A stretch of 64,000 nt of DNA, taken from positions 2,480,001 to 2,544,000 of the forward strand of contig NZ_OY726395.1 in NCBI RefSeq assembly GCF_963378085.1, in the 5' to 3' direction. Positions 51,851-60,251 of the stretch are shown here, piece after piece. Both the position numbers and the translations under genes were made by a program. The stretch is from Mycolicibacterium sp. MU0050. Lineage in GTDB: Bacteria > Actinomycetota > Actinomycetes > Mycobacteriales > Mycobacteriaceae. Within the stretch, counting starts at the first letter, position 1. Every line of letters starts with the position of its first letter. A model generated the notes under the pieces. It saw nothing but the letters and a program-made list of their open reading frames with translations, searched no databases and had not been told where the DNA came from.

Positions 51851-52618
51851 TCAGCCGAAGACCTCGAACCGCTCGATGGCGGCGCTCGCCGCGAAGTCGG
51901 CGATGACCACCACCCGGCGATCGCTGGTGTGCACCGTCGCGGTCACCGACCGGCCGGCGGCGAGCACCTTCGACCAACTGGCGCCGTAGAAGCGGGTCCG
52001 CAGGTCGTCGAGACCCACCGCCAGTTCGGCGGCGCCCAGGCTGCGCCGGACCGCCAACTCGTCGCCGACCGCCAGCGCGGTCAGCGCGTCCACCAGCGCC
52101 TCCCGCTGCCGTGGACCGGGCCGCCGCAGGCCCCGCAGAAAGCCGAGCGTCCCGCCGAGGCCGAGATTCGCCAGCATCGCCCGGTTCAGTGCGAGCCCGG
52201 CCGGCAGCGCGGCGACGCCGTTGCCGGCGAACTGCCGCAGCATGGGGGCCAGCTCCCAATAAGCCTGCAGCGACGCAATTTTGAGCTCGTCGCCGTCTTC
52301 ACGCAGGCGGTAGCGCAGCACCGCGGGAACCGCCATCGTCACCCCGGAGCCCATCGCGATGCCCAACGTGAGGTCCCGGATCACGGTGCGCTCGCAGACG
52401 ATGTCGAGGTCGCGGTGGAACTCGATGTCCCGCCCGGCGATGAACGTATCGAAGAACCGGCCGAGTTGCTCGGCGCCGACGTGGGGACGCGAGCCCACGG
52501 GGTCTTCGACCCGGCCGTCGTCGGTGAACAACCCGACCCAGCCCCGCCGATCACGGCGGCCGGCGGCCTCCGGCGAGCGCTCGACAGTCGCCAGCAGCCG
52601 GGCCTCGTCGATGGTCAT
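51851..52618 (-). CDS. NTF2/SnoaL-like two-part protein
   Basis: 255 residues. The N-terminal half (RDRRGWVGLFTDDGRVEDPVGSRPHVGAEQLGRFFDTFIAGRDIEFHRDLDIV) is an NTF2-like ketosteroid-isomerase-type fold, including a likely active Asp in VEDPVG. The C-terminal half (GGTLGFLRGLRRPGPRQREALVDALTALAVGDELAVRRSLG and RVVVIADFAASAAIERFEVF) looks helical then beta. Possible lipid isomerase or binding protein. The start ATG lies 3 bp after the pncA stop, so the two are co-transcribed. Confidence 0.72.
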   Translation of the reverse strand: MTIDEARLLATVERSPEAAGRRDRRGWVGLFTDDGRVEDPVGSRPHVGAEQLGRFFDTFIAGRDIEFHRDLDIVCERTVIRDLTLGIAMGSGVTMAVPAVLRYRLREDGDELKIASLQAYWELAPMLRQFAGNGVAALPAGLALNRAMLANLGLGGTLGFLRGLRRPGPRQREALVDALTALAVGDELAVRRSLGAAELAVGLDDLRTRFYGASWSKVLAAGRSVTATVHTSDRRVVVIADFAASAAIERFEVFG

Positions 52619-52620
52619 CG

Positions 52621-53193
52621 TCAGCGCAGATCCGCCGAGTCCGAAACGACGTCGATGTTCTTGGTGCGCAGCGCCGACACCGCGGCCGCCGTCGATTCGG
52701 CGGCCACCCCGGCGGTGAGGTCCAGCAGGACCCGGGTGTTGAAGCCCGCTGCGGCGGCGTCCTCGGCCGTCGCCCGCACGCAGTAGTCCGTCGCGATGCC
52801 GACGACATCGACCTGGTCGACCTCGCGCCGCCGCAACCAGTCGACCAGCGCCGTCCCGTCCTCGTCGGCGCCCTCGAAGCCGCTGTAGGCCGCCGAGTAG
52901 GCGCCTTTGCGGAAGACGGCCTCGACCATGCTGGTGTCCAGGTCCGGGTGGAACTCGGCGCCCGGGGTGTGCGCGACGCAGTGCGGCGGCCAGGACAGCC
53001 GGTAATCGGGGGTGTCGGAGAAATGGTCGCCGGGGTCCACGTGGAAATCCAACGTGGCCACCACGTGGTCGTAGGGCTGCTCGGTGGCCAGCCGGGCGGT
53101 GAGCGCCCGGGCCACCGCGGCACCTCCGGCGACGGCCAGCGACCCGCCCTCACAGAAATCGTTCTGGACGTCGACGATGATCAACGCGCGCAT
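52621..53193 (-). CDS. pncA: Nicotinamidase/pyrazinamidase
   Basis: 190 residues aligning from end to end with M. tuberculosis PncA. It deamidates nicotinamide to nicotinate in NAD salvage. The catalytic triad is Asp8 (IIVDVQNDF), the Lys of FRKGAYS and the Cys of ATDYCV. Metal ligands Asp, His and His are in LDFHVDPGDHFS, with a further His in WPPHCV. The position equal to M. tuberculosis His57 is His, so the change that inactivates M. bovis PncA is absent. First of two genes with the NTF2-like gene. Confidence 0.96.
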   Translation of the reverse strand: MRALIIVDVQNDFCEGGSLAVAGGAAVARALTARLATEQPYDHVVATLDFHVDPGDHFSDTPDYRLSWPPHCVAHTPGAEFHPDLDTSMVEAVFRKGAYSAAYSGFEGADEDGTALVDWLRRREVDQVDVVGIATDYCVRATAEDAAAAGFNTRVLLDLTAGVAAESTAAAVSALRTKNIDVVSDSADLR

Positions 53194-53308
53194 CGCTCCA
53201 CCGTAACGGGTGCAGCCGGCAACCGGCCCCGCTTCGAGGACCGCCCGGCGAGGCCCCTACCCTGGTCAGGCGGGCGCGCGTTGCACTCGCTAGCTAGGCG
53301 AATTAAGG

Positions 53309-53326
53309 TCTGGACACATGTCCAGA
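53309..53326. promoter_or_regulatory. TetR-type operator before the glycosyltransferase operon
   Basis: TCTGGACA-CA-TGTCCAGA is a perfect 8-2-8 inverted repeat ending 23 bp before the glycosyltransferase ATG. TAAGGT at 53304-53309 is a plausible -10 box, so the repeat would overlap the transcription start. It matches the palindrome at 57162-57179 in 13 of 18 positions, including both GGACA/TGTCC cores. Confidence 0.68.
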
Positions 53327-53349
53327 TTGAACAGTGGGGTGTCCTGAGC

Positions 53350-54600
53350 ATGCGAATCGCGTTGCTGTCGTATCGCAGTAAGACCCACTGCGGCGGCCAG
53401 GGGGTCTACGTCCGCCACCTCAGCCGGGGTCTGGTCGAGCTCGGTCACCACGTCGAGGTGTTCTCCGGACAGCCGTATCCCGACGGCCTCGATCCCCGCG
53501 TCGTCCTGCGCAAGGTTCCCAGCCTGGATCTGTACCGCGAGCCGGACCCGTTCCGGGTGCCCCGCCCCAGCGAGCTGCGCACCAGCATCGATCTGTTGGA
53601 GCTGGCGACCATGTGGACGGCCGGGTTCCCCGAGCCCCGCACCTTCGGCCTGCGGGCCGCCCGGTTGCTGGCGGAGCGGCAGCGGGACCCCGACAACCGC
53701 TTCGACATCGTGCACGACAACCAGAGCCTGGGGACCGGGCTGCTGAAGATCGCCGCATCCGGGCTGCCGGTGGTGGCCACCGTGCATCACCCGATCACCC
53801 GGGACCGGGTCCTGGACCTGGCCGCTGCGCGGTGGTGGCGGAAACCGCTGGTGCACCGCTGGTACGGCTTCGCCGAGATGCAGAAGCGGGTGGCAAAACA
53901 GATCCCGGATCTGCTGACGGTGTCCAGCACGTCCGCCGCGGATATCGCGGAGGACTTCGGCGTGCGGCCCGACCAGCTGCACGTGGTGCCGCTGGGCGTC
54001 GACACCACCGTGTTCGCGCCCACCCTGCAACCCCGGGTGCCGGGCCGCATCATCGCCATCGCCAGTGCCGACGTCCCGCTCAAGGGTGTGTCGAACCTGC
54101 TGCAGGCGGTGGCCAAGCTGCGCACGGAACGCGACGTCGAACTGCAGCTGGTGGCGCGGTTGGAGAGCAACGGACCCACCCAGAAGCTGATCGCCGAACT
54201 CGGCATCTCCGACATCGTGCACATCTCCAGCGGGGTCTCCGACGAGGAGCTCGCGGGCCTGTTGGCTTCGGCGGAAATCGCTTGCATCCCTTCGCTTTAC
54301 GAAGGGTTCTCGTTGCCCGCGGTGGAGGCGATGGCCAGCGGGACGCCGATTGTGGCCAGTCGCGCCGGCGCGTTGCCGGAGGTGCTCGGCACTCAGGGTG
54401 CCTGCGCGGAGCTGGTCACCCCAGGCGACGTCGAGGAGCTCACCGCGACGCTGGGCAATCTGCTGGACTCGCCGGAGCGGCGGTACCAGATCGGCATTGC
54501 GGGCCGGCAGCGCGCGCTCGACGTCTACAGCTGGGAGTCGGTTGCCGCGCAGACCGTGGGGGTCTACGAGCGGGCCATCGAGCGGCGCCGCGCATGCTGA
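53350..54600 (+). CDS. GT4-family glycosyltransferase
   Basis: 416 residues from the ATG at 53350. N-terminal GT-B domain: ALLSYRSKTHCGGQGVYVRHLSRGLVELGHHVEVFSG carries the acceptor-side Gly-rich loop. C-terminal domain: the E-x7-E motif in YEGFSLPAVEAMASGTP (about 318-327), preceded by VVPLGVDTTVF and ASADVPLKG. Retaining enzyme using a nucleotide sugar; sugar and acceptor unknown. The last 7 bases overlap the methyltransferase gene. Head of a three-gene unit with a TetR-type palindrome at its promoter. Probably acts on the inner face of the membrane; no membrane helix. Confidence 0.92.
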   Translation: MRIALLSYRSKTHCGGQGVYVRHLSRGLVELGHHVEVFSGQPYPDGLDPRVVLRKVPSLDLYREPDPFRVPRPSELRTSIDLLELATMWTAGFPEPRTFGLRAARLLAERQRDPDNRFDIVHDNQSLGTGLLKIAASGLPVVATVHHPITRDRVLDLAAARWWRKPLVHRWYGFAEMQKRVAKQIPDLLTVSSTSAADIAEDFGVRPDQLHVVPLGVDTTVFAPTLQPRVPGRIIAIASADVPLKGVSNLLQAVAKLRTERDVELQLVARLESNGPTQKLIAELGISDIVHISSGVSDEELAGLLASAEIACIPSLYEGFSLPAVEAMASGTPIVASRAGALPEVLGTQGACAELVTPGDVEELTATLGNLLDSPERRYQIGIAGRQRALDVYSWESVAAQTVGVYERAIERRRAC

Positions 54601-55325
54601 CGGTCGACTTCGACCGGCTCGGCATCGGACCCGGCACCAAGGTGATCGACGTCGGCGCCGGTGCCGGGCGGCACAGCTTCGAGGCCTACCGCCGGGGCGC
54701 GGACGTGATCGCGTTCGATCAGAGCGCTAAGGACATGGCCGAGGTCGCCACGATGTTCGAGGCGATGGCCGAGGCCGGTGAGGCGCCGGCGACCGCACGG
54801 GCCGAGGCGGTCGTGGGCAACGCGCTGGAACTGCCCTACGAGGACGGCACCTTCGATTGCGTGATCGCCTCGGAGATCCTCGAACACGTCCCCGAGGACG
54901 ACGCCGCCATCGCCGAACTCACCCGGGTGCTGAAGAAGGGCGGCAAACTCGCCGTGACGGTGCCGCGTTGGCTGCCGGAGCGGATCTGCTGGGCGCTGTC
55001 CGACGAGTACCACGCCAACGAGGGCGGGCACATCCGCATCTACAAGGCCAGCGAACTGCGCGCGAAGATCGCCGCCCGGGGGCTGAAATTCACCCACACC
55101 CATCACGCGCACAGCCTGCATTCCCCGTTCTGGTGGCTCAAATGCGCTGTGGGCGTGGAGGAGACCGAACATCCCGCGGTGACCACCTACCACCGCCTGC
55201 TGGTATGGGACATGATGCAGCGCCCGCTGCTGACCAGGGTCGCCGAAGCCACGCTGAACCCGCTGATCGGCAAGAGCGTGGCGCTGTACTTCGAGAAACC
55301 GGTGGTGGACGGTGCCCTGGTCTGA
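54594..55325 (+). CDS. Class I SAM-dependent methyltransferase
   Basis: 243 residues, ATG inside the end of the glycosyltransferase gene. Motif I VIDVGAGAGRHSFEAYRRGADVIAFDQS (about 17-44) binds SAM. FDCVIASEILEHVPEDDAAIAELTRVLKKGGKLAVTVP is the Methyltransf_11 motif II-III block. The C-terminal part, HTHHAHSLHSPFWWLKCAVGVEE and KSVALYFEKP, is specific to this subfamily and could bind the sugar or lipid. It should methylate a product of the adjacent glycosyltransferase. Overlaps the next gene by 14 bp. Confidence 0.9.
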   Translation: MLTVDFDRLGIGPGTKVIDVGAGAGRHSFEAYRRGADVIAFDQSAKDMAEVATMFEAMAEAGEAPATARAEAVVGNALELPYEDGTFDCVIASEILEHVPEDDAAIAELTRVLKKGGKLAVTVPRWLPERICWALSDEYHANEGGHIRIYKASELRAKIAARGLKFTHTHHAHSLHSPFWWLKCAVGVEETEHPAVTTYHRLLVWDMMQRPLLTRVAEATLNPLIGKSVALYFEKPVVDGALV

Positions 55326-56382
55326 GCTGCCCGAGATACCGGGCGTACTGACCGCCGCCCAGGCCCTGGACACCGGGACCTCGATCGCGGCCACCCAGGA
55401 ATCCTCGGGCGCCATCCCCTGGTCGCCGAGCGGGCATACCGACCCGTGGGACCACGTCGAGTGCGCGATGGCGTTGACCACCGTGGGCCTGCTGGAGCCG
55501 GCGCGCAAGGCCTTCGAGTGGTCGCGCCGCGAGCAACGCCCCGACGGTTCCTGGCCGATCCAGTTCCGCGCCGGGGTGATCGAGGACGCCAACAGCGACA
55601 GCAACTTCTGCGCCTACATCGCGACCGGCGTGTGGCACCACGTGCTCGTCACCGGCGACGACGCGTTCGCCGAACTGATGTGGCCCACCGTGTCGAAGGC
55701 CATCGACTTCGTCTTGGGCCTGCAGCTGGCCGGGGGTGAAATCTGTTGGGCGCAATCGGCTTCCGGCCGGTTGCCGGAGGCACTGCTGACGGGTTCGGCC
55801 AGCATCTACCACAGCATCCGGTGCGCGGTGGCGCTCGCCAACCATCTTGGTCAGGCCCAGCCGGCCTGGGAATTGGCGCTGGGGCGGTTGGGGCACGCCA
55901 TCGCCGAACACCCGGAGGCCTTCACGGAGAAACCGCGCCACTCGATGGACTGGTACTACCCGATCCTCGGCGGCGCGATGCGGGGTCGGCAGGCCGAGGA
56001 CCGCATCGAGCGGCGGTGGGACGAGTTCGTGGTCGAGGGCCTCGGTATTCGCTGCGTCAGCGACCGGCCGTGGGTCACCGGCGCCGAGACCTGTGAGCTG
56101 GTGCTGGCGTTGGACGTCATGGGCGACCGGGACCGCGCACTGGAGCAGTTTGCGAACATGCAGCATCTGCGCGAGCGGGACGGCTCCTACTGGACCGGTC
56201 TGGTGTACGCCGACGGCAAGCGGTGGCCGGTGGAACGCACCACCTGGACCGGTGCGGCAATGGTATTGGCCGCCGACGCGCTCTCGGGCGCCACGTCCGG
56301 CGCGGCGATCTTCCGGGACGCGGAGCTGCCCCGCGGCCTCGAGGGCGACTTCGATTGCGAGTGTGTCAGCGTCGAACGTTGA
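55312..56382 (+). CDS. Alpha/alpha-toroid protein (prenyltransferase/glycosidase-like)
   Basis: 356 residues, GTG start within the end of the methyltransferase gene. Repeated helical hairpins with W-and-D motifs: GHTDPWDHVECAMALTTVGLLEPARKAFEWSRREQRPDGSWPIQF, GVWHHVLVTGDDAFAELMWPTVSKAIDFVL, MDWYYPILGGAMRGRQAEDRI, and ERDGSYWTGLVYADGKRWPVERTTWTGAAMVLA. QRPDGSW resembles a QW motif of squalene-hopene cyclases and prenyltransferases, while the pattern of WPxxxKAIDF and acidic residues also fits a six-hairpin glycosidase. Substrate and activity unknown; no signal peptide. Translationally linked to the GT and MT genes. Confidence 0.72.
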   Translation: MPWSELPEIPGVLTAAQALDTGTSIAATQESSGAIPWSPSGHTDPWDHVECAMALTTVGLLEPARKAFEWSRREQRPDGSWPIQFRAGVIEDANSDSNFCAYIATGVWHHVLVTGDDAFAELMWPTVSKAIDFVLGLQLAGGEICWAQSASGRLPEALLTGSASIYHSIRCAVALANHLGQAQPAWELALGRLGHAIAEHPEAFTEKPRHSMDWYYPILGGAMRGRQAEDRIERRWDEFVVEGLGIRCVSDRPWVTGAETCELVLALDVMGDRDRALEQFANMQHLRERDGSYWTGLVYADGKRWPVERTTWTGAAMVLAADALSGATSGAAIFRDAELPRGLEGDFDCECVSVER

Positions 56383-56400
56383 GGCGGGCCGGCGCGGGCG

Positions 56401-57096
<696 letters not shown>

Positions 57097-57161
57097 CTAT
57101 CGCGTCGGGAAGGCTTGTGGCCAGCGAGCATTCTTGCCCGCCCCACACTGGTGTAGTAGCG

Positions 57162-57179
57162 TCCGGACATGTGTCCGAA
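57162..57179. promoter_or_regulatory. TetR-type operator overlapping the tetR start codon
   Basis: TCCGGACA-TG-TGTCCGAA is an inverted repeat (one mismatch in the arms) that covers the GTG start of the tetR gene at 57171. It is nearly the same as the palindrome at 53309-53326. Binding here would block tetR and could affect the divergent methyltransferase gene. Position and match make autorepression likely. Confidence 0.68.
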
Positions 57180-57743
57180 CCGGTAACTCGGGAGGCGACG
57201 CGACGTCGTCTTACGGCCAAGCAAGCCGATACCGTAGACCGGCTGGGACGGTCCGCGGTCGAGGTGCTGAGCCGCGAGGGTTTCGCCGGTCTGACCATTC
57301 GGATGGTTGCGGCCGAGGCCGGGGTGGGCGCCGCGACGGCCTACACCTACTTCTCCTCCAAGGAACATCTGGTGGCCGAGGTGTTCTGGCGTCGATTGGC
57401 CACCACGCCGGCGCCCGCCAACGATGCCCCCGACACGACGGATCGGGTGGTCGCCGTCCTGCGTCACATCGCCCTGTTGCTCGCCAACGAACCCGAATTG
57501 GCCGGCGCGGTCACCAACGCGCTGCTGGGTAAGGACCCCGACGTCGAGCACCTGAGGTCGCGGATCGGTGCCGAGATCAGGCGGCGGCTGAGCGCCGCAC
57601 TGGGTCCGGACGCCGAACCCGAGTTGGTCGACTCGCTGGAGTTGCTCTACGCCGGGGCGTTGGTGCGGGCCGGGATCGGCCACGCCTCCTATCCGCAGAT
57701 TGCCGATGTGTTGGAGCGGTCGGCGCGGCTGTTGTTGTCCTGA
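57171..57743 (+). CDS. TetR-family repressor of the glycosyltransferase/methyltransferase cluster
   Basis: 190 residues from the GTG at 57171; the frame is open to 57117, but that start would read through the operator and has no ribosome site. Helix-turn-helix: EVLSREGFAGLTIRMVAAEAGVGAATAYTYFSSKEHLVAEVFWRRL. The C-terminal domain (VVAVLRHIALLLANEPELAGAVTNALLGKDPDVEHLRSRI) is typical TetR. The start lies within its own presumed operator, so a leaderless transcript is likely. It is the natural regulator of the GT-MT-toroid operon, which has the same palindrome. Confidence 0.88.
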   Translation: MSEPVTREATRRRLTAKQADTVDRLGRSAVEVLSREGFAGLTIRMVAAEAGVGAATAYTYFSSKEHLVAEVFWRRLATTPAPANDAPDTTDRVVAVLRHIALLLANEPELAGAVTNALLGKDPDVEHLRSRIGAEIRRRLSAALGPDAEPELVDSLELLYAGALVRAGIGHASYPQIADVLERSARLLLS

Positions 57744-57786
57744 CCGGCCAGGTTTGTGCCGAACCGCCGCGGGGAACACCCCCGGC

Positions 57787-58689
57787 ATGTTGCTACGCAG
57801 AATCGCTCGTCCACTGTTGGCCGCCGCGTTCATCGGGCAGGGGGTGGAGGCGCTCCGCAGTCCCAAACCGGCCGCCGAAGCGGCCCAACCCACGCTCGAC
57901 GGGCTGCAGAAGCTTCCCGAACCGGTCTCCTCGAACGTCCCGCAGAACGCCGAGACCCTGGCCCGGATCACCGCCGCGGCGCAGATCGGTGGCGGCGTGC
58001 TGCTGGCCACCGGCAAGGTGCCCCGGCTCGCATCGGCCGTGCTGGCCACGACCGTGATCCCGGGAAACCTTGGGGCGCATATGTTCTGGCAGGAGAACGA
58101 CCCGCAGCTCAAGGCTCAGAAGCGGCGCGAGTTCCTCACCGACGTGAGCCTGCTGGGCGGACTGATGATCGCCTCCGCCGACACCGCCGGGAAACCGTCG
58201 CTGGGTTGGCGTGGTCGCCGCGCCGCCGCCAAGCTCTCCGACACCGTCAGCTCGGCGCTGCCCGGCTCCGCGGGTTCGCACGGGTTGCTCGACAGCGAGT
58301 TCACCGAACGGATCGGTCATCGCCTCAGCGAGGGGCTGCACGTCGGCGCCGAGCGGGGCCGCGAACTCGCCGGGGCGGCCGCCGAGCGTTCGGCCCCCCT
58401 GCTGGACACCGCGCGGGAACGCGGCGCCGAACTCGCCGGCGAGGTCGCCCACGTGGCCCGGGAGCGTGGCGGCGAGCTTGCGCACGTGGCCCGGGAACGG
58501 GGTGGCGAGCTTGCGCACGTGGCCCGCGAGCGTGGCGGCGAACTCGCGCAGGTGGCCCGGGAGCGTGGCGGTGAGCTTGCCGAGACCGCCCGGGATCGCA
58601 GCGGCGAGTTGGCCAAGGCTGCTCGGCACCAGGGTGAGGACGTCGCGTCGGAGGCGCGCAAACGGGCCCGCAAGCGCCGCCTGCGCTGA
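57787..58689 (+). CDS. DoxX-like membrane protein with C-terminal 11-residue repeats
   Basis: 300 residues from the ATG at 57787. The N-terminal half (LLRRIARPLLAAAFIGQGVEALRSP, GGGVLLATGKVPRLASAVLATTVIPGNLGAHMFWQENDP, FLTDVSLLGGLMI) is a DoxX-family four-helix membrane domain. The C-terminal part is a charged helix built of 11-residue units V-A-R-E-R-G-G-E-L-A-H, about four near-identical copies plus degenerate ones, at roughly residues 210-280, then a basic tail (ARKRARKRRLR). The repeats would make an amphipathic, right-handed coil. DoxX proteins in mycobacteria work with SodA and SseA at the membrane, but no such link is seen here. Confidence 0.8.
   Translation: MLLRRIARPLLAAAFIGQGVEALRSPKPAAEAAQPTLDGLQKLPEPVSSNVPQNAETLARITAAAQIGGGVLLATGKVPRLASAVLATTVIPGNLGAHMFWQENDPQLKAQKRREFLTDVSLLGGLMIASADTAGKPSLGWRGRRAAAKLSDTVSSALPGSAGSHGLLDSEFTERIGHRLSEGLHVGAERGRELAGAAAERSAPLLDTARERGAELAGEVAHVARERGGELAHVARERGGELAHVARERGGELAQVARERGGELAETARDRSGELAKAARHQGEDVASEARKRARKRRLR
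58450..58590 (+). repeat. 33-bp in-frame tandem repeat inside the DoxX-like gene
   Basis: About four near-identical 33-bp copies (starting GTGGCCCGGGAGCGTGGCGG and ending with a His or Gln codon) encode the 11-residue unit. Degenerate copies lie on both sides. The copies differ at a few third bases, so they arose by recent duplication with selection for the protein pattern. Confidence 0.75.
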
Positions 58690-58746
58690 CCCTCGGCCGG
58701 ATCGGGTTTCGGCACGGTGCTGTTGGCGCGGCGGTAGATTGACCGC

Positions 58747-59337
58747 ATGTCTACCGGTGACTTCGATCCGAACAACCCGCCGCCACCGCAGTACGGTCCG
58801 CCCGGCGGGTATCCCCCACCCCCGCCACCGCAGTACGGCCAGCCGGGCGGGTACCCGCCGCCGCAGTACGGCGCGTATCCCGCACCGGCGGGCCGGCCCG
58901 CCGGCCTGGGCATGCGGTTCTTGGCCCGCATCATCGACGGCATCATCGTGACGGTCGCCGCCGGCTTGTTGAGCCTGCTCTTCGCCGGACTCGGTGACGG
59001 CGAGATCGCCGGCATGAGCACCGGCTGGATGGTCACCGGCCTGTTTTCGGGTCTGTTGATGTTCGCCTACTTCGTCCTGTTCGAGTCGAACCTGGGCTGG
59101 ACCCCGGGCAAGAAGCTGTTGGGTCTGAGCGTGCGCGGCGTGGGTGGTGCGCCCAAGCCCGATGCCCGCCAGGCGGCGGTGCGCAACCTGTTCACGCTGC
59201 TGCAACTGGTCCCCTGCCTGGGCTGGATCCTGGCGCCGATCGCCTACATCGTGATCGCGGTGACCATCAGCGGCAGCCCCACCAAGCAGGGCAAGCACGA
59301 CGAGTTCGCCGGCGGCACCCAGGTGGTCCAGGGTTGA
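58747..59337 (+). CDS. RDD-family membrane protein with Pro/Tyr/Gly-rich N-terminus
   Basis: 196 residues. Residues 1-52 are a low-complexity PPPQYGPPGGYPPP-type tail, common on mycobacterial membrane proteins and cytosolic. The RDD core starts with LGMRFLARIIDGIIVTVAAG (the R-x-x-A-x-x-I-D signature), has WTPGKKLLGLSVRGVGG and a helix pair after it, and ends KQGKHDEFAGGTQVV. Function unknown; RDD proteins include transporters of compatible solutes or lipid-linked roles. 57 bp after the DoxX-like gene and 16 bp before the SCO6745-like gene. Confidence 0.88.
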   Translation: MSTGDFDPNNPPPPQYGPPGGYPPPPPPQYGQPGGYPPPQYGAYPAPAGRPAGLGMRFLARIIDGIIVTVAAGLLSLLFAGLGDGEIAGMSTGWMVTGLFSGLLMFAYFVLFESNLGWTPGKKLLGLSVRGVGGAPKPDARQAAVRNLFTLLQLVPCLGWILAPIAYIVIAVTISGSPTKQGKHDEFAGGTQVVQG

Positions 59338-59353
59338 GCCCGCGGCCGGCCCG

Positions 59354-60250
59354 ATGACGACTGCGGCTCGCCGCCCCGAGCTGGCCCGGCGCTTCTTCGA
59401 CCGCTTCGAGCCGATCCACGCCGTCACCTACTTCGCGCCGGAAAGTCGCTCGGCGATGGACCAATTGGGTTGCCGCGGGTTCTGGGAGGGCTATTTCGCG
59501 GGGCGGGCCGCCCCGCTGGAGACCGCCGCGGCGCCGGTGGTGACGGCGCTGTTCTACAACTTCTCGGCCGCGCGCGTGGCGAAGTCGCTCACCCGAGCGT
59601 GGGCCACCACCAGCCCGGCCGCGGCCCTGCGCGCCCGGTCCGACGGCGCGGCCGCCGCGCTGACCCGTTGCGGGGTTGCCGACGACGATCGGCTCGAGGT
59701 CGCCGCGGCACTGGCGGCCAAGGCCGCCGCCACCGCCCCGCTCGACGGGCGCGCCCTGTTCGCGGCGAACGCCGCGCTGCCGTGGCCGGACGACCCCGTG
59801 CGTCGGCTCTGGCACGCCGCGACGCTGCTGCGGGAGCACCGCGGCGACGGCCACGTCGCGGCCCTGGTGGCCGCCGGGGTGACCGGGCGAGAGTCCAACG
59901 TGCTGCAGGCGGCAGGCGGCACCATCCCCGCCGACTACGTCAAACGCGCCCGCGACTACGACGAGACCGAATGGCAGTCATGCACCGCACGGCTCGCCGC
60001 CCGCGGGCTGCTCACCGACGACGGCGCGCTGACCGAGGCCGGCGCGCAGCTGCGACGGGACATCGAGACCGTGACCGACACCGTGGCGCTCGGCGCGCTG
60101 GCGGGCCTGGCCGATGACGAGGTCGGGGCCCTGTTCGCCGCGCTGACCCCGCTGACGCGGCGGGTGGTCGCGGCCGGGGACGTCCCGGACCAGACCCCGA
60201 TGGGTCTACGGCGCGACGAACTCGACGACGACAGCGCACATCTGGGCTGA
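59354..60250 (+). CDS. SCO6745-family protein
   Basis: 298 residues. LARRFFDRFEPIHAVTYFAPESRSAMDQLGCRGFWEGYFAGRAAPL at the N-terminus and ALFYNFSAARVAKSLTRAW are the conserved opening of SCO6745-like actinobacterial proteins. The C-terminal half (VAALVAAGVTGRESNVLQAAGG, TEWQSCTARLAARGLLTDDGALTEAGAQLRRDIETVTD) resembles a MarR-like winged helix. Function unknown; possible regulator or enzyme with a DNA-binding-derived domain. Probably co-transcribed with the RDD gene. Confidence 0.68.
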   Translation: MTTAARRPELARRFFDRFEPIHAVTYFAPESRSAMDQLGCRGFWEGYFAGRAAPLETAAAPVVTALFYNFSAARVAKSLTRAWATTSPAAALRARSDGAAAALTRCGVADDDRLEVAAALAAKAAATAPLDGRALFAANAALPWPDDPVRRLWHAATLLREHRGDGHVAALVAAGVTGRESNVLQAAGGTIPADYVKRARDYDETEWQSCTARLAARGLLTDDGALTEAGAQLRRDIETVTDTVALGALAGLADDEVGALFAALTPLTRRVVAAGDVPDQTPMGLRRDELDDDSAHLG

Positions 60251-60251
60251 T

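Noticed and set aside
58450..58590. CRISPR-like repeat array
   Set aside because: The 33-bp repeats are contiguous without spacers and keep the reading frame of the DoxX-like gene.
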